This document shows, piece after piece, positions 1-10,257 of a stretch of 47,069 bases of DNA; position 1 is the first letter of the stretch; each line of letters starts with the position of its first letter. The position numbers and the translations under genes were made by a program. The notes under the pieces are model-generated. The model saw nothing but the letters and a program-made list of their open reading frames with translations. It had not been told where the DNA came from and did not search any database. This DNA is from an uncultured Caryophanales bacterium (GTDB lineage: Bacteria; Bacillota_I; Bacilli_A; RFN20; CAG-826), in contig CAMPCW010000003.1 of NCBI GenBank assembly GCA_946647665.1, positions 1 to 47,069 on the forward strand. Direction: 5' to 3'.

Positions 1-20
1 AAAATAATCCAACTAACCTT

Positions 21-52
21 AATACCGGGCCGATAGGTTCGGTATTTTCTTT
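21..52. terminator. Rho-independent terminator-like hairpin
   Basis: AATACCG-N12-CGGTATT followed by TTCTTT. Confidence 0.6.
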
Positions 53-142
53 ATTAATTTGATATCTTTTTTGCGGATTTATCTCACGTGCTTGATACAT
101 AAAAAGAGTTTAAGTAAAATAAAATAAAGGCAGGATTTTATT

Positions 143-766
143 ATGAAAATCAATAAATTTTTACCAATCATCTTACTAACTGGTGTTTTGATGTTATCAG
201 CGTGTGGATCTGAAACTCCATCAGGCCCTTCGTACACCATAACAGAGGTAGAGTTTCTGGCTTTAAAGGCAAAACTAGTGAAACCAAATATCCTTGTCGA
301 AGACAATTTCACAGTTGATATTACAATTAGCGGAGTAACTTTCAAAAACAAGGTTGCTAATGGGAAAGATGATATCTATTTTCAAGGAACGCATATTGTT
401 CTTGACTTGGATGTTTCTTCATATAATGCCTCTACTTCTAAGGCTAGTGGCGATACCTATGAATATGACGAAGATGAAAAAACGTGGTCAAAAGAAACCG
501 GCGAAGTTAATGTCGCTCTTTATAATTCCTATGCTCTAGGTTTTGAAACCGTGTTTAAATTTTCTCCTACTTTTTTTGATGCTTTTACCTATAACAAAGA
601 TACAAGGCTCTATACCGGAAGCTTGACAGTCGATGATGATACATATATAACCAGATTCATGGTTAAGGATGGTCAATTTCTTTATTATGAAGTTGGTGAT
701 GTATACAAATATGAATTCTCTAATTATGGAACTACAACTGTCACTCTTCCTCAAATAGTGGCCTAA
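143..766 (+). CDS. Lipoprotein of unknown function
   Basis: ORF with signal peptide and lipobox LSAC|GSE. Confidence 0.75.
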   Translation: MKINKFLPIILLTGVLMLSACGSETPSGPSYTITEVEFLALKAKLVKPNILVEDNFTVDITISGVTFKNKVANGKDDIYFQGTHIVLDLDVSSYNASTSKASGDTYEYDEDEKTWSKETGEVNVALYNSYALGFETVFKFSPTFFDAFTYNKDTRLYTGSLTVDDDTYITRFMVKDGQFLYYEVGDVYKYEFSNYGTTTVTLPQIVA

Positions 767-805
767 ATATCTTTAAACCAACTAAATCAAATAATTAATA
801 TAAAA

Positions 806-835
806 TGGTCAAGAGTTCACTCTTGATCTTTTTAT
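806..835 (+). terminator. Rho-independent terminator
   Basis: TCAAGAGttcaCTCTTGA followed by TCTTTTTA. Confidence 0.6.
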
Positions 836-916
836 TTATGAATAAAAATAAAAGCGTATTTATTTACAAAAATTGTTGGAGTAGACATAATTTACTCATC
901 AAGGGGAAAACTAGAT

Positions 917-1333
917 ATGAAAGTTGCGATTAGATATTTTACAAAAAGTAAAAAGGGTAATACTGAAAAGATTGCCAAATTTATCGAGGATAAGATAAGT
1001 GTACCTGCTAAAAGCGTCTCTAATCCTTTAGAAGAAGAAGTGGATGAACTTTTATTAGTTAATGCGATGTATGCTGCTGATGTTGATAAAGAGATTAAAC
1101 AGTTTTTAAAAGCTAATAAAGATAAGATTAAACTCCTTATTAATATCAATAGCTCCGCAAGTGGAAAGTCTACTTTAAAAGCGGTGAAGAAAGTTTGTGA
1201 TAAAGAAAATATCAAAGTCTCCAAAAAAGAATTCCACACTGTCGCTAGTTGGATCTTTATAAATAAAGGCAGACCAAATGAAGAAGACTTTGCTAGATTA
1301 GACGCTTTCTTAAAAGAAGTAGTGAATCAATAA
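917..1333 (+). CDS. Flavodoxin-like protein
   Basis: N-terminal KVAIRYFTKSKKGNTEKIAKFI resembles a flavodoxin FMN-phosphate loop; length typical. Confidence 0.65.
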   Translation: MKVAIRYFTKSKKGNTEKIAKFIEDKISVPAKSVSNPLEEEVDELLLVNAMYAADVDKEIKQFLKANKDKIKLLININSSASGKSTLKAVKKVCDKENIKVSKKEFHTVASWIFINKGRPNEEDFARLDAFLKEVVNQ

Positions 1334-1468
1334 TTAATCAAATGGAAAAATTGAACAGTCACTAGTGATTACTGCCTCTCATGCTATTGGGTCGTATAAC
1401 ATCAAGAAGAAAACGATTAAAGGATAAAACCTAATCTATTAATTAGATTACTTTGCTATAATAGTCAT

Positions 1469-1822
1469 GTGAAAACCGACATGACTTTTTTTGAATTTAA
1501 AAGCTTTGAAGAAATGTATTCTTGGCTTTTAGCTAACCATAAAAAAGATACTGAACTATATGTAAAAATATCAAAGAAAAAGCCTGAAGAGTGTATTGAT
1601 ATCATTAATTATATTGATTCAGTTAATGCTGCCTTATGTTTTGGCTGGATAGATTCTACCTTACGCAATATAAATGGGTCTCTTATATTAAGATTTTCAC
1701 CTAGAAAGAAAAAGTCTCATTGGACCGAGACAAATATTAATCGCTGTGTCGAATTAGACAAAAAAGGGCTCATGACTTTAGAAGGCAAAATTGCTTGTCC
1801 ATATTTTGATACGGTAAAATAG
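1469..1822 (+). CDS. YdeI/OmpD-associated-like protein, short or C-terminally truncated
   Basis: Motifs [32 protein letters not shown] typical of YdeI-like proteins; GTG start. Confidence 0.65.
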   Translation: MKTDMTFFEFKSFEEMYSWLLANHKKDTELYVKISKKKPEECIDIINYIDSVNAALCFGWIDSTLRNINGSLILRFSPRKKKSHWTETNINRCVELDKKGLMTLEGKIACPYFDTVK

Positions 1823-1824
1823 TT

Positions 1825-2736
1825 TTGATTATGAAAAGAAGCGGTATATTTCTTATTTTAACTGGCTTAATTCTAACTACTAGTTGCTCTAGTAGTGGAG
1901 ATGAATCTCCTACTCCTCCAAGTGAGATAAATTATTATCGTATTACTTGGAAAAACTATGATGGGACTATTTTGGAAACTGATCGAAGAGTAAAAGAAAA
2001 TACTGTTCCTACTTATAATGGGGCTACTCCTACTAAACCAGATGATAGCTCTTATACTTATTCTTGGAGTGGTTGGACTCCTAAAGTGGTGGCCGCTACT
2101 AGTGATGCCACATATACTGCAACTTTTACTAGTACACCTAAAGGCGGAGGGGACCCTGAAAAAGTAATAGTGGCCAAACATACACTTAAAGACACTAATC
2201 CTCCATTTGACTCAGATGATGATGGAGAAAGAGTGTCTGAAAGTACATGGAACGCATTTAGATCTGCTCCACAATCTGAATTTAAGAAAAATTATAACTA
2301 CACGTATGAAGCATATTCTGGTGGAACATATACATTAGAATATTTCACTAAAAATGGATATTATGTATCAACTAGTGCTGGTACGTTATATTACGAAAGA
2401 AAAAATAGTACTGGAAATACTTTCTATGAATATACATCCACTAAAGATGGCTACTTAAGACAAGAAACTAGTTTAGATTTAGAAAGTAAATATACGTATA
2501 GAATTCATCATGAAATCTATGTTCATATGTTTGACTATAATGAATATGAATATATGGATGGTCTTGGAGGAGTATATACATATAACGAAAGCGGTGTATT
2601 TAGCTCACAAATTAAATTCCAAAATGGTTATCTCTCTAGTCTAACTTATCTTCTTTATAGCACGATGTCTAAATTTGAAATTAAGCTAGCGTTTAAAACC
2701 GAAATTGAGATTCCTAAATCCTACTATTACAAATAA
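1825..2736 (+). CDS. Lipoprotein with InlB B-repeat-like region
   Basis: Lipobox [24 protein letters not shown]...[25 protein letters not shown] resembles Listeria-Bacteroides/InlB repeat units. Confidence 0.7.
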   Translation: MIMKRSGIFLILTGLILTTSCSSSGDESPTPPSEINYYRITWKNYDGTILETDRRVKENTVPTYNGATPTKPDDSSYTYSWSGWTPKVVAATSDATYTATFTSTPKGGGDPEKVIVAKHTLKDTNPPFDSDDDGERVSESTWNAFRSAPQSEFKKNYNYTYEAYSGGTYTLEYFTKNGYYVSTSAGTLYYERKNSTGNTFYEYTSTKDGYLRQETSLDLESKYTYRIHHEIYVHMFDYNEYEYMDGLGGVYTYNESGVFSSQIKFQNGYLSSLTYLLYSTMSKFEIKLAFKTEIEIPKSYYYK

Positions 2737-2741
2737 AACTA

Positions 2742-2770
2742 AAAAAACTACCATTTATGTTAGTTTTTTT
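2742..2770 (+). terminator. Rho-independent terminator-like hairpin
   Basis: AAAAAACTA...TAGTTTTTTT. Confidence 0.5.
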
Positions 2771-2807
2771 CTAAACAATTATATTTAATTGATATAAAAT
2801 AGCAGTT

Positions 2808-3935
2808 ATGAAGAAAATGCTTATAGCATTACTTGTCACCGCATCAGTATTTTTTACTCTTGTTTTTACTTTGGGAACAGTGGGTAGAAATAAAAGTGAT
2901 GAATTTAAAGTAGCGATGGTTACTGATTTCTCTGATGTTAATGATGGCTCATTTAACCAAGCCTGCTACGAAGGGGCTAAAGAGTGGAGCAGAAGACATA
3001 ACGTCACTTTTAACTACTATAAGCCAGCAAGTATTTCTCCTGCTGAAAGAATTAAATCCATGCGTTTAGCAATTGACCGTGGCTATAACGTTATTTTGTG
3101 TCCAGGATTTGCTTTAGGAGAACCAATTTCTATCGTTGCCCCTGAACATCCTAACGTGCAGTTTATTGGTTTAGATATTTCTGGTTTTCAAAAAATTGAT
3201 AATGTCACTATTTATAATTATCAAGAAGAAATAGCGGGTTATTTAGCGGGCTATGCAGCAGTAAAAGAAGGCAAGAGAAAACTAGGTTTTTTAGGCGGAC
3301 AAGAATACGAATCAATCACGAGATACGGTTATGGTTATATTCAAGGAGCTGACGCTGCTGCTGAAGAATTAGAAGAACATATCAAGATAGACTTTGTCTA
3401 TGGTGGTCAATTTTTCGGCTCTCCGGAAATTCATAACTATATTGACCAATGGTATAAAAGTGGCACCGAAATAGTGTTTTCTTGTGGAGGAAGTATTTAT
3501 ACTTCTGTAGCTTTAGCCGCTAAAGAAAATGGTGGTTATATGATTGGGGTTGATGATGATCAAGCTCCAATAGTGGACCGCGACTATAAGCCTGGAGTTT
3601 GTATTACCAGTGCGATGAAAATGATTAAAAAGACTGTTATTGATAAATTGGAATTATGCTATCAAGGTATACCTTTAGAAGGCGACACTGTAAAGCTTGG
3701 ATTAGTATCTGGAGATAATGTTGAAGAAAACTATGTTCAACTTCCTTTAAGTACTTGGCAAAATTACGACGATACCCATCCAAGAATGAAAAACTTTACC
3801 TATGAAGACTATAAAGATTTAGTTAAGTATTTATTTGATAACCCTGATACAGTGAGTCCTGAAATTGGCTATGAGCCAATAGATGTCCCTCATAGTGAAT
3901 ATACAACTATTATTGCTCATGACCCAATAAATTAA
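2808..3935 (+). CDS. BMP/PnrA family nucleoside ABC transporter substrate-binding protein
   Basis: FKVAMVTDFSDVNDGSFNQACYEGA... typical of the BMP family; upstream of a matching ATPase and two permeases. Confidence 0.88.
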   Translation: MKKMLIALLVTASVFFTLVFTLGTVGRNKSDEFKVAMVTDFSDVNDGSFNQACYEGAKEWSRRHNVTFNYYKPASISPAERIKSMRLAIDRGYNVILCPGFALGEPISIVAPEHPNVQFIGLDISGFQKIDNVTIYNYQEEIAGYLAGYAAVKEGKRKLGFLGGQEYESITRYGYGYIQGADAAAEELEEHIKIDFVYGGQFFGSPEIHNYIDQWYKSGTEIVFSCGGSIYTSVALAAKENGGYMIGVDDDQAPIVDRDYKPGVCITSAMKMIKKTVIDKLELCYQGIPLEGDTVKLGLVSGDNVEENYVQLPLSTWQNYDDTHPRMKNFTYEDYKDLVKYLFDNPDTVSPEIGYEPIDVPHSEYTTIIAHDPIN

Positions 3936-3937
3936 TT

Positions 3938-5557
3938 ATGAAAGAAAATTACGCGATTGAAATGTTAGGGATTACCAAAAGATTTGGTAACATATTAGCC
4001 AATGATCATATTGATATTAGACTTCAAAAAGGTCACATTTTAGCGTTGTGTGGAGAAAATGGTGCTGGTAAATCCACAATTATGTCGATTTTATTTGGTC
4101 TATATACTCCAGACGAGGGAGTTATTAAAAAAGAAGGAAAAGTGGTCAAAATCACTAATCCTAATGACGCGACTAGTTTAAATATTGGTATGGTCCATCA
4201 ACACTTTAAACTAGTGGATACCTTTACCATTTTACAAAATATTATTCTAGGTGATGAAACTCTTAAAGAGTTTAAAGGAGATAATCTTAACTTTGTTAAG
4301 AAATCACTTAATTATTTAAATAAAAAGATTTTTAAAATTATTGATTATAAAAAAGCTAGAGAAGATATTAATAAAATTATTAATCAATATGATTTACAAG
4401 TTGATTTAGATAAGAAAGTTAAAGATATCTCTGTAGAAATGCAGCAAAAGGTAGAAATCATTAAAATGCTATATCGTAAAAACGATATTCTCATTTTTGA
4501 TGAACCTACCGCGGTGTTAACAGAACAAGAAATTCAAGACTTCTTAAAAATAATGAACAACCTTAAAAAAGAAGGTAAATCCATTATCTTTATTTCTCAT
4601 AAACTTAATGAAGTTTTTGAAGTCAGTGATGAAATCACTGTTATTAGAAAAGGTCAATATATTGATACTTTAAAAACTAAAGAGACCACTAAAGAAGAAA
4701 TATCGGCTTTAATGGTGGGAAGAAAGCTCAAAGAATTTAAAGGCAAATCTAAAATAACTCCGAAAGAAGAAGTCCTAAGAGTAGAACATTTAACAATGAT
4801 TGACCCATTCTCTAAAAAGAAGGTGGTTAATGATGTCTCTTTTAACGTTAGAAAAGGAGAAATTGTCACTTTAGCGGGAATTGATGGGAATGGACAACAA
4901 GAAGTGATTTACGGTATTACCGGCATTAAAAAGGCTCATAGTGGTACTATAACCCTAGATAAGAAAGATATCTCCTCTTATTCCATTAGAGAAAAAATTA
5001 AAGCAGGTATCTCTCATATTCCTGAAGATCGACATAAACATGGCTTAATCTTAGATTATTCCATCTATGAGAATACTGTACTAGACCGATATTACGAAAA
5101 AGAATTCTCAAAATGCTTATTTTTAAATGAAAAGAACATTAAAAAATATGCGGATGAGTTAATTGATAAATATGATGTTAGATCTAGTGGAGATGGTAAC
5201 ACAATTGTTAGAAGTATGTCAGGAGGTAACCAACAGAAAATTATTGTTGGTAGAGAAATAGAACGTAACCAAGATTTATTAATTGCCGTTCAGCCAACTA
5301 GAGGTTTAGATATTGGGGCAATTGAAGGAATTCATAATCTTTTGCTTAAGCAAAGAGAAGAAGATAAAGCGATTTTATTAGTCTCTTTAGAGTTAGATCA
5401 AGTCTTTGCGCTTTCTGATCGTATATTAGTAATGTATGAAGGTGAAATTGTTGGTGAATTCACTCCAGATAATGTGAATAAAGAAACTTTAGGTTTATAT
5501 ATGTCAGGTGCGAAAAAAGACAAAGTTAATGCGATTAAGGAGGGTATAAATGAATAA
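3938..5557 (+). CDS. Nucleoside/sugar ABC transporter ATP-binding protein (two ABC domains)
   Basis: GENGAGKSTIMSILFGL, SMSGGNQQKIIVGREI, QPTRGLDIGAIE. Confidence 0.92.
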   Translation: MKENYAIEMLGITKRFGNILANDHIDIRLQKGHILALCGENGAGKSTIMSILFGLYTPDEGVIKKEGKVVKITNPNDATSLNIGMVHQHFKLVDTFTILQNIILGDETLKEFKGDNLNFVKKSLNYLNKKIFKIIDYKKAREDINKIINQYDLQVDLDKKVKDISVEMQQKVEIIKMLYRKNDILIFDEPTAVLTEQEIQDFLKIMNNLKKEGKSIIFISHKLNEVFEVSDEITVIRKGQYIDTLKTKETTKEEISALMVGRKLKEFKGKSKITPKEEVLRVEHLTMIDPFSKKKVVNDVSFNVRKGEIVTLAGIDGNGQQEVIYGITGIKKAHSGTITLDKKDISSYSIREKIKAGISHIPEDRHKHGLILDYSIYENTVLDRYYEKEFSKCLFLNEKNIKKYADELIDKYDVRSSGDGNTIVRSMSGGNQQKIIVGREIERNQDLLIAVQPTRGLDIGAIEGIHNLLLKQREEDKAILLVSLELDQVFALSDRILVMYEGEIVGEFTPDNVNKETLGLYMSGAKKDKVNAIKEGINE

Positions 5558-6692
5558 GATTAAATCATTTTTCTCTTCTTTAATTAAAAAAGATTCTACT
5601 AAAACAGTAGTGACCTCTTTATGGTGCGCTATGCTAGGCTTAATTTTAGGCTTCTTTATCTTGCTTATCATTAACCCATCTAATGCAGCATATGGCATGA
5701 CTTCAGTACTAGGAAATTATTTAATCTTTTCTAGTCCAACTGATAGATTAAATTATTTTGGTCAAACTTTAGCAAAAACCGCGCCATTAATTGCGATGAG
5801 CTTATCGATTTTAGTCTCTTATAAAGCAGGCTTATTTAATTTAGGTGCTTCTGGACAATATTCTATTGCGGTACTCGTGATTTGCCTTTTAGGAGCAGGA
5901 GCGAATTGGCCATGGTATATTGTGATGATTATTGCCATGATTGCCGCTGCTATTTGGTCTATGCTTACCGGCTTATTAAAAGCGTTCTTTAACGTTAACG
6001 AAGTTATTTCTGGAATCATGCTTAACTGGATTGCCTTATATTTAGTTAATGGTATTTTATCTAATGCTGGTGATAGCGTTTGGGACGGGGCTCACTCTGA
6101 ATCAGTTGCAATTACAAGCGCCTCTAATTCCTTTATTCCTTCGATTGGATTAGACAAATTATTTGCTGGTAACTCAATAGTCGGATTAGGAATGATTTTA
6201 ATTCTAATAGTAGTCATAATTATCTTTATCTTGTTAAAGAAAACGACTGTGGGTTACGAACTTAAGGCCACTGGCTTAAATAGTGATGCTGCTAGATATG
6301 CTGGAATTAGCAAAGTTAAAAGTATTTTAATTGCGACCGCGATTTCAGGAGCCTTAGCAGGTTTAGCGGCCTCGCTTAGTTTACAAAACGGCTTTACTAG
6401 TTGGAGGTTATCTTCAGTTCCTCCAGAAATTGGCTTCCAAGGAATTTCTTCAGCCTTTTTAGGAGGGCTTCACCCAATTGGAATAATCTTCTCTTCATAT
6501 TTCATTATGCATATCACTGAAGGTGGATCAATGATTACTGATTTAGGTTTCTCTCCTGAAACTGCCTCAATTATGACTTCAGTGATCATTTATTTATCTG
6601 GATTTGTCTTCTTTATTAAAGAAGTAATGAGAAAATATGAAATTAAAAATGAACTTAATATGCTAAGTAGAAATAAGGAGAACAAAGTATGA
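5550..6692 (+). CDS. ABC transporter permease (nucleoside type)
   Basis: Overlaps ATPase gene; SD AAGGAGGG; FNLGASGQ motif of BPD_transp_2 permeases. Confidence 0.88.
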   Translation: MNKIKSFFSSLIKKDSTKTVVTSLWCAMLGLILGFFILLIINPSNAAYGMTSVLGNYLIFSSPTDRLNYFGQTLAKTAPLIAMSLSILVSYKAGLFNLGASGQYSIAVLVICLLGAGANWPWYIVMIIAMIAAAIWSMLTGLLKAFFNVNEVISGIMLNWIALYLVNGILSNAGDSVWDGAHSESVAITSASNSFIPSIGLDKLFAGNSIVGLGMILILIVVIIIFILLKKTTVGYELKATGLNSDAARYAGISKVKSILIATAISGALAGLAASLSLQNGFTSWRLSSVPPEIGFQGISSAFLGGLHPIGIIFSSYFIMHITEGGSMITDLGFSPETASIMTSVIIYLSGFVFFIKEVMRKYEIKNELNMLSRNKENKV

Positions 6693-7633
6693 GTGCGGTA
6701 TTATTTCTTTTAGCGTTTGTTTCTATTCTTACTATTGTTGCTTTAGGAGGAATGTTCTCTGAAAAAAGTGGAACAGTGGCTTTATCTTTAGAAGGCTGCA
6801 TGACTTTTGGCGCTTTTAATGCTGGCATGGTGATGTACCTACTTCCTAATACAGTTCCCGCTGGAATTAGCGCTTTAATCGTTATTTTAGTCGCTATAGT
6901 TAGTGCAGGATTATATTCTCTTTTATTAGCGGTAGCGTGTGTCACCTTTAAGGCTAATCAAACTTTAGTAGGAACTGCTTTAAATATCTTAGCTACTGCT
7001 TTAGCAGTAGTCTTAATCAAACAAATCACTAAAACTGAAGCTTTACCAGTTGGTAATTCTAGACTTAGTTTCATGAGATTCTATGAGATATTTAATGTCA
7101 ATTTCTTTGGTATGCAAGGAGTGAGATTTAACTGGCTTATTCTTATCGCCTTAGTTTTAGTTCCTATCATTTATGTCGTTATTTATAAAACTAGATTTGG
7201 CTTAAGACTTTCTAGCTGTGGAGAAAATCCATCTAGCGCGGACTCTTTAGGAATTAATGTTAATAAGACCCGATATATTGGTATTCTTCTTTCTGGAATG
7301 TTAGCGGGATTTGGCGGGCTATTCTTAATCACCATGAATTCCGAATGGGAATTCGCTAACGGGGCAACTGGATTTGGTTATCTCGCTTTAGCGGTCTTAA
7401 TCTTTGGTCAGTGGAAGCCTTTATATATTTTATTAGGCGCTTTAATCTTCTCAGGATTTAAGACCTTATCAGTTTTCTATTCATCAATTAATTTCTTAGA
7501 AAAACTTGGTATATCATCTTATTTCTATTTAGCTCTTCCATATGTGGTGTGTTTAATTGTTCTGATATTTACCAGTAAGAAAAATGTTGGCCCGAAAGCT
7601 TTAGGCGAGCCCTACGATAAAGGTAAGAGATAA
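6689..7633 (+). CDS. ABC transporter permease (nucleoside type)
   Basis: Overlaps previous permease by 4 bp; SD AAGGAG; MFSEKSGTVALSLEGCMTFGAF, GLRLSSCGENPSSADSLGINV. Confidence 0.88.
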   Translation: MSAVLFLLAFVSILTIVALGGMFSEKSGTVALSLEGCMTFGAFNAGMVMYLLPNTVPAGISALIVILVAIVSAGLYSLLLAVACVTFKANQTLVGTALNILATALAVVLIKQITKTEALPVGNSRLSFMRFYEIFNVNFFGMQGVRFNWLILIALVLVPIIYVVIYKTRFGLRLSSCGENPSSADSLGINVNKTRYIGILLSGMLAGFGGLFLITMNSEWEFANGATGFGYLALAVLIFGQWKPLYILLGALIFSGFKTLSVFYSSINFLEKLGISSYFYLALPYVVCLIVLIFTSKKNVGPKALGEPYDKGKR

Positions 7634-7642
7634 GCAAATTAA

Positions 7643-7669
7643 AACAGCCATGGCAGGGCTGTTATTTTT
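7643..7669. terminator. Probable bidirectional terminator
   Basis: AACAGCC-N7-GGCTGTT flanked by A/T tracts between convergent genes. Confidence 0.65.
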
Positions 7670-7678
7670 GAGCAGTGA

Positions 7679-9850
7679 TTAAGCTTGAGGTTTATCGCTA
7701 ACTTCTACTTTGATTTTGCTAACTCCTTTTAGAGGAAGAATTTCAAATGTGAAGTTAGATTCATCAACTGTTAATTTTTCTCCGTTATAAGTAACAGTAA
7801 TTACTTTACCTTCTAACCAATATTTGCTTTCATCGGCGACTCCTAAAGATAGTCTAACTTTTTGACCAACTTCAAATTCTTTAGGTAAATCTTTAATAAT
7901 ATATCCAGTAGTGGAAGTTTCATCTAAAGTAAGGGTCACTTTTTGAGCTTTAGTTTGAACTATGAAATCATATGTTTTTGCATTGGCAGCAAAAGTATAA
8001 CTAATTGAGCCATCTAGATTAACGGTGTATTCACTTTCTTTTAATCTCTTATCATTAACTTCGATAGAATGGAGATCTTTATATTCGTTTAGTTTGAATT
8101 TAACGGTAACAGAGCTCTTGCCGTCAACTTCAAAAACGTCGTAGCCCATTTCTTCGGTTGCTTGTTTACCTTCAATTTCAACTTTGAAAGCGCCTTTGTT
8201 GATTCTTAAAGTAGATTTATAAGAATCTTGTTCTTGAATTGTGACTTCAAATAAAGATGATTTATCGCTAGTGGCTTTATATTTTGCAGTTTGTTCGCTA
8301 TTTAGTTTATAGATCTTGCTTTCTGGCTCTTCTTCACCATCTGGAGGTGTAAATGGAGTTAAAGGTGATCCTTCAAATGATATAGCAGTAAGAGTGGCGG
8401 TTGGATGGTCTTCATTAGCGTAGAATGTTACATAAATTGCGCCTTCAAATTCTGCGGCTAATAATTTACCTTTCTCTTTATTGGTGCCAGTTAATTCGAT
8501 AACTTCTTTACCTTCTGTTTCTCTATCGCCTTCTTCAGCGGTAAAGGAGATATTGATTGGTTTAGCAAATGGAACAGTGAAAGTATATAAATCTTTTTCT
8601 TCTTCTCTTTCAATGGTTTGTCCATTTACAATCATTTTAAGATTTTTATATCCTCTTTTTGGTCTTAAGTTAATAGAAACTTTATTACCAAAACCAATCG
8701 CGTTTTCTAAATATAGAGAAGCTTTAGGCTCAGTTTCCATAAATCCTTTAACGTATTTATTCGCGGAAACAGTATCAATAACAAAGTGTTCGTTAGCAAT
8801 TTTTGGTGTCCAAGTAGCGTTGATAGTAACTTTGCCATCTATTACATCTTTATCATCAATTAAAATACTATAAACAACAATTTCTTTTCCATCAGGGTCA
8901 AATAACTTACGATCTTGGACTAATTTGTTACCAAATTTCATGCTTAGGACATTAAAGTATTCGGCGTGATATTGGCTAAATTCGACATAAAGATAATATG
9001 GTTGTAAAGTAACAAATTCAGTGTCTGAAGAGACTAATTTTCTTTTTTGCCATTCTTCATATGTGAAACCATCAAATGAATAAACTTTGTCCTCAGCATC
9101 TAAACCATTAAATACTAATTTGGTTTTCTCAGCTACATATGGAGTGGTAGTTATAACAATTTTAGATATGACTGCTTCGTTAATGCCTTTAAAAACAATG
9201 GAATTTTGTCCTAGATTACCTTTAGTTAGAGTGGTGGTCCAAACTCCATTTGCGTAACTTTCAAATTGATCAGCGTTGATTAACGCTAGTTGGTTTTTCT
9301 CTCCAACAAAGGTGAATTCAATTTTTCTAATCCAAACGTCTTTACCTTCGCTTTTAGTACGACAAATTAATTGAAATTGTTTGTCGTTAGCAACATTTAA
9401 ATTGCTATTTTTAAATACGTTTTCAAAACCTGCTTCGGCAACATAAGGTTCGACAACCACTCTAGTTCCACCTTTTGTTAGCTTTTCTGTGTAATTCTCT
9501 TCGGTTAATCCTTCAAAAGTATAAACTACTTTGTTTTCTAATTTATTTGTTGTTACTTTTAAGGTATATGTTTTTTCTTCAGTAGGAGTGAATGTATATT
9601 TGTTGCTACTACTTGGTGGCAATTCCACTTCATTCATCTTCACGGAAGAAACGCTATATTCTTCATTTATTGGGCTAACAGTGAATTCGATAGCCTTATT
9701 TAATTCATATTCGCCTGCTTTTAAAGTGGTGGTCATGTATTGATTTGCTTCAATACTGATCGTAGCTTTTTTAATAGGAGTGCTTTCCCCACAAGAGGAT
9801 AAGAACATTCCACATAAAACAGGAAATAATAGTAATCTTTTTACTTTCAT
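7679..9850 (-). CDS. Large lipoprotein with Ig-like/InlB-like repeats
   Basis: Signal peptide and lipobox LSSC|GES; many beta-rich segments; SD GAGG upstream. Confidence 0.75.
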   Translation of the reverse strand: MKVKRLLLFPVLCGMFLSSCGESTPIKKATISIEANQYMTTTLKAGEYELNKAIEFTVSPINEEYSVSSVKMNEVELPPSSSNKYTFTPTEEKTYTLKVTTNKLENKVVYTFEGLTEENYTEKLTKGGTRVVVEPYVAEAGFENVFKNSNLNVANDKQFQLICRTKSEGKDVWIRKIEFTFVGEKNQLALINADQFESYANGVWTTTLTKGNLGQNSIVFKGINEAVISKIVITTTPYVAEKTKLVFNGLDAEDKVYSFDGFTYEEWQKRKLVSSDTEFVTLQPYYLYVEFSQYHAEYFNVLSMKFGNKLVQDRKLFDPDGKEIVVYSILIDDKDVIDGKVTINATWTPKIANEHFVIDTVSANKYVKGFMETEPKASLYLENAIGFGNKVSINLRPKRGYKNLKMIVNGQTIEREEEKDLYTFTVPFAKPINISFTAEEGDRETEGKEVIELTGTNKEKGKLLAAEFEGAIYVTFYANEDHPTATLTAISFEGSPLTPFTPPDGEEEPESKIYKLNSEQTAKYKATSDKSSLFEVTIQEQDSYKSTLRINKGAFKVEIEGKQATEEMGYDVFEVDGKSSVTVKFKLNEYKDLHSIEVNDKRLKESEYTVNLDGSISYTFAANAKTYDFIVQTKAQKVTLTLDETSTTGYIIKDLPKEFEVGQKVRLSLGVADESKYWLEGKVITVTYNGEKLTVDESNFTFEILPLKGVSKIKVEVSDKPQA

Positions 9851-9879
9851 TGAATATTCCTCAACTTTCTTACGAATAT

Positions 9880-9912
9880 ATTATATATAAGTATGCGCAC
9901 AAAAGTGTCACA
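9880..9912 (-). promoter_or_regulatory. Promoter with TGTGAC-N5-TGTGCG direct repeat and -10 TATAAT
   Basis: TGTGACACTTTTGTGCG (9896-9912, minus) then TATAAT (9880-9885, minus); same motif at 44577 and 46403. Confidence 0.6.
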
Positions 9913-9965
9913 CAATCTAATTTTTTATCATGTCGCTATTATAAATATTCTCATTATGTTAATAT

Positions 9966-9983
9966 AGTTAGCGGTAACTAACT
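9966..9983. promoter_or_regulatory. DtxR/IdeR-family-like operator palindrome
   Basis: AGTTAG-CGGTAA-CTAACT upstream of the HMA/ZIP genes. Confidence 0.55.
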
Positions 9984-10007
9984 CAGTTATCAAGGAGATG
10001 AATAAAT

Positions 10008-10256
10008 ATGAATAAATATATATTAGGTATTGATGGAATGGCGTGTGGAATGTGTGAGATGCATGTCGAAGATAAATTAAGAAAAGCCATTAAACTTAAA
10101 AAAGTTAATGCTTCTCACATTAAAAATAATGTTATTGTTATTACAGAATTAGAATTAACCGAAGAAGATTTTAAGAAGATTTTAGATCCAACTGGATATC
10201 GAATTACTTCTTATGAAAAATCTGTAGCGGTTAAAAAATTCTTCAGATGGAGATAA
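10008..10256 (+). CDS. Heavy-metal-associated (HMA) domain protein
   Basis: GMACGMCEMHV metal-binding motif; strong SD AAGGAGATG. Confidence 0.8.
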   Translation: MNKYILGIDGMACGMCEMHVEDKLRKAIKLKKVNASHIKNNVIVITELELTEEDFKKILDPTGYRITSYEKSVAVKKFFRWR

Positions 10257-10257
10257 C

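Noticed and set aside
1340-1430. TCACTAGTGA palindrome and spacer between the flavodoxin and YdeI-like genes
   Set aside because: Short isolated 10-bp palindrome without flanking structure or a second copy; consistent with chance in AT-rich spacer
8481-8873. Plus-strand 130-aa ORF inside the large lipoprotein
   Set aside because: Antisense shadow ORF of a well-supported gene with no independent signals
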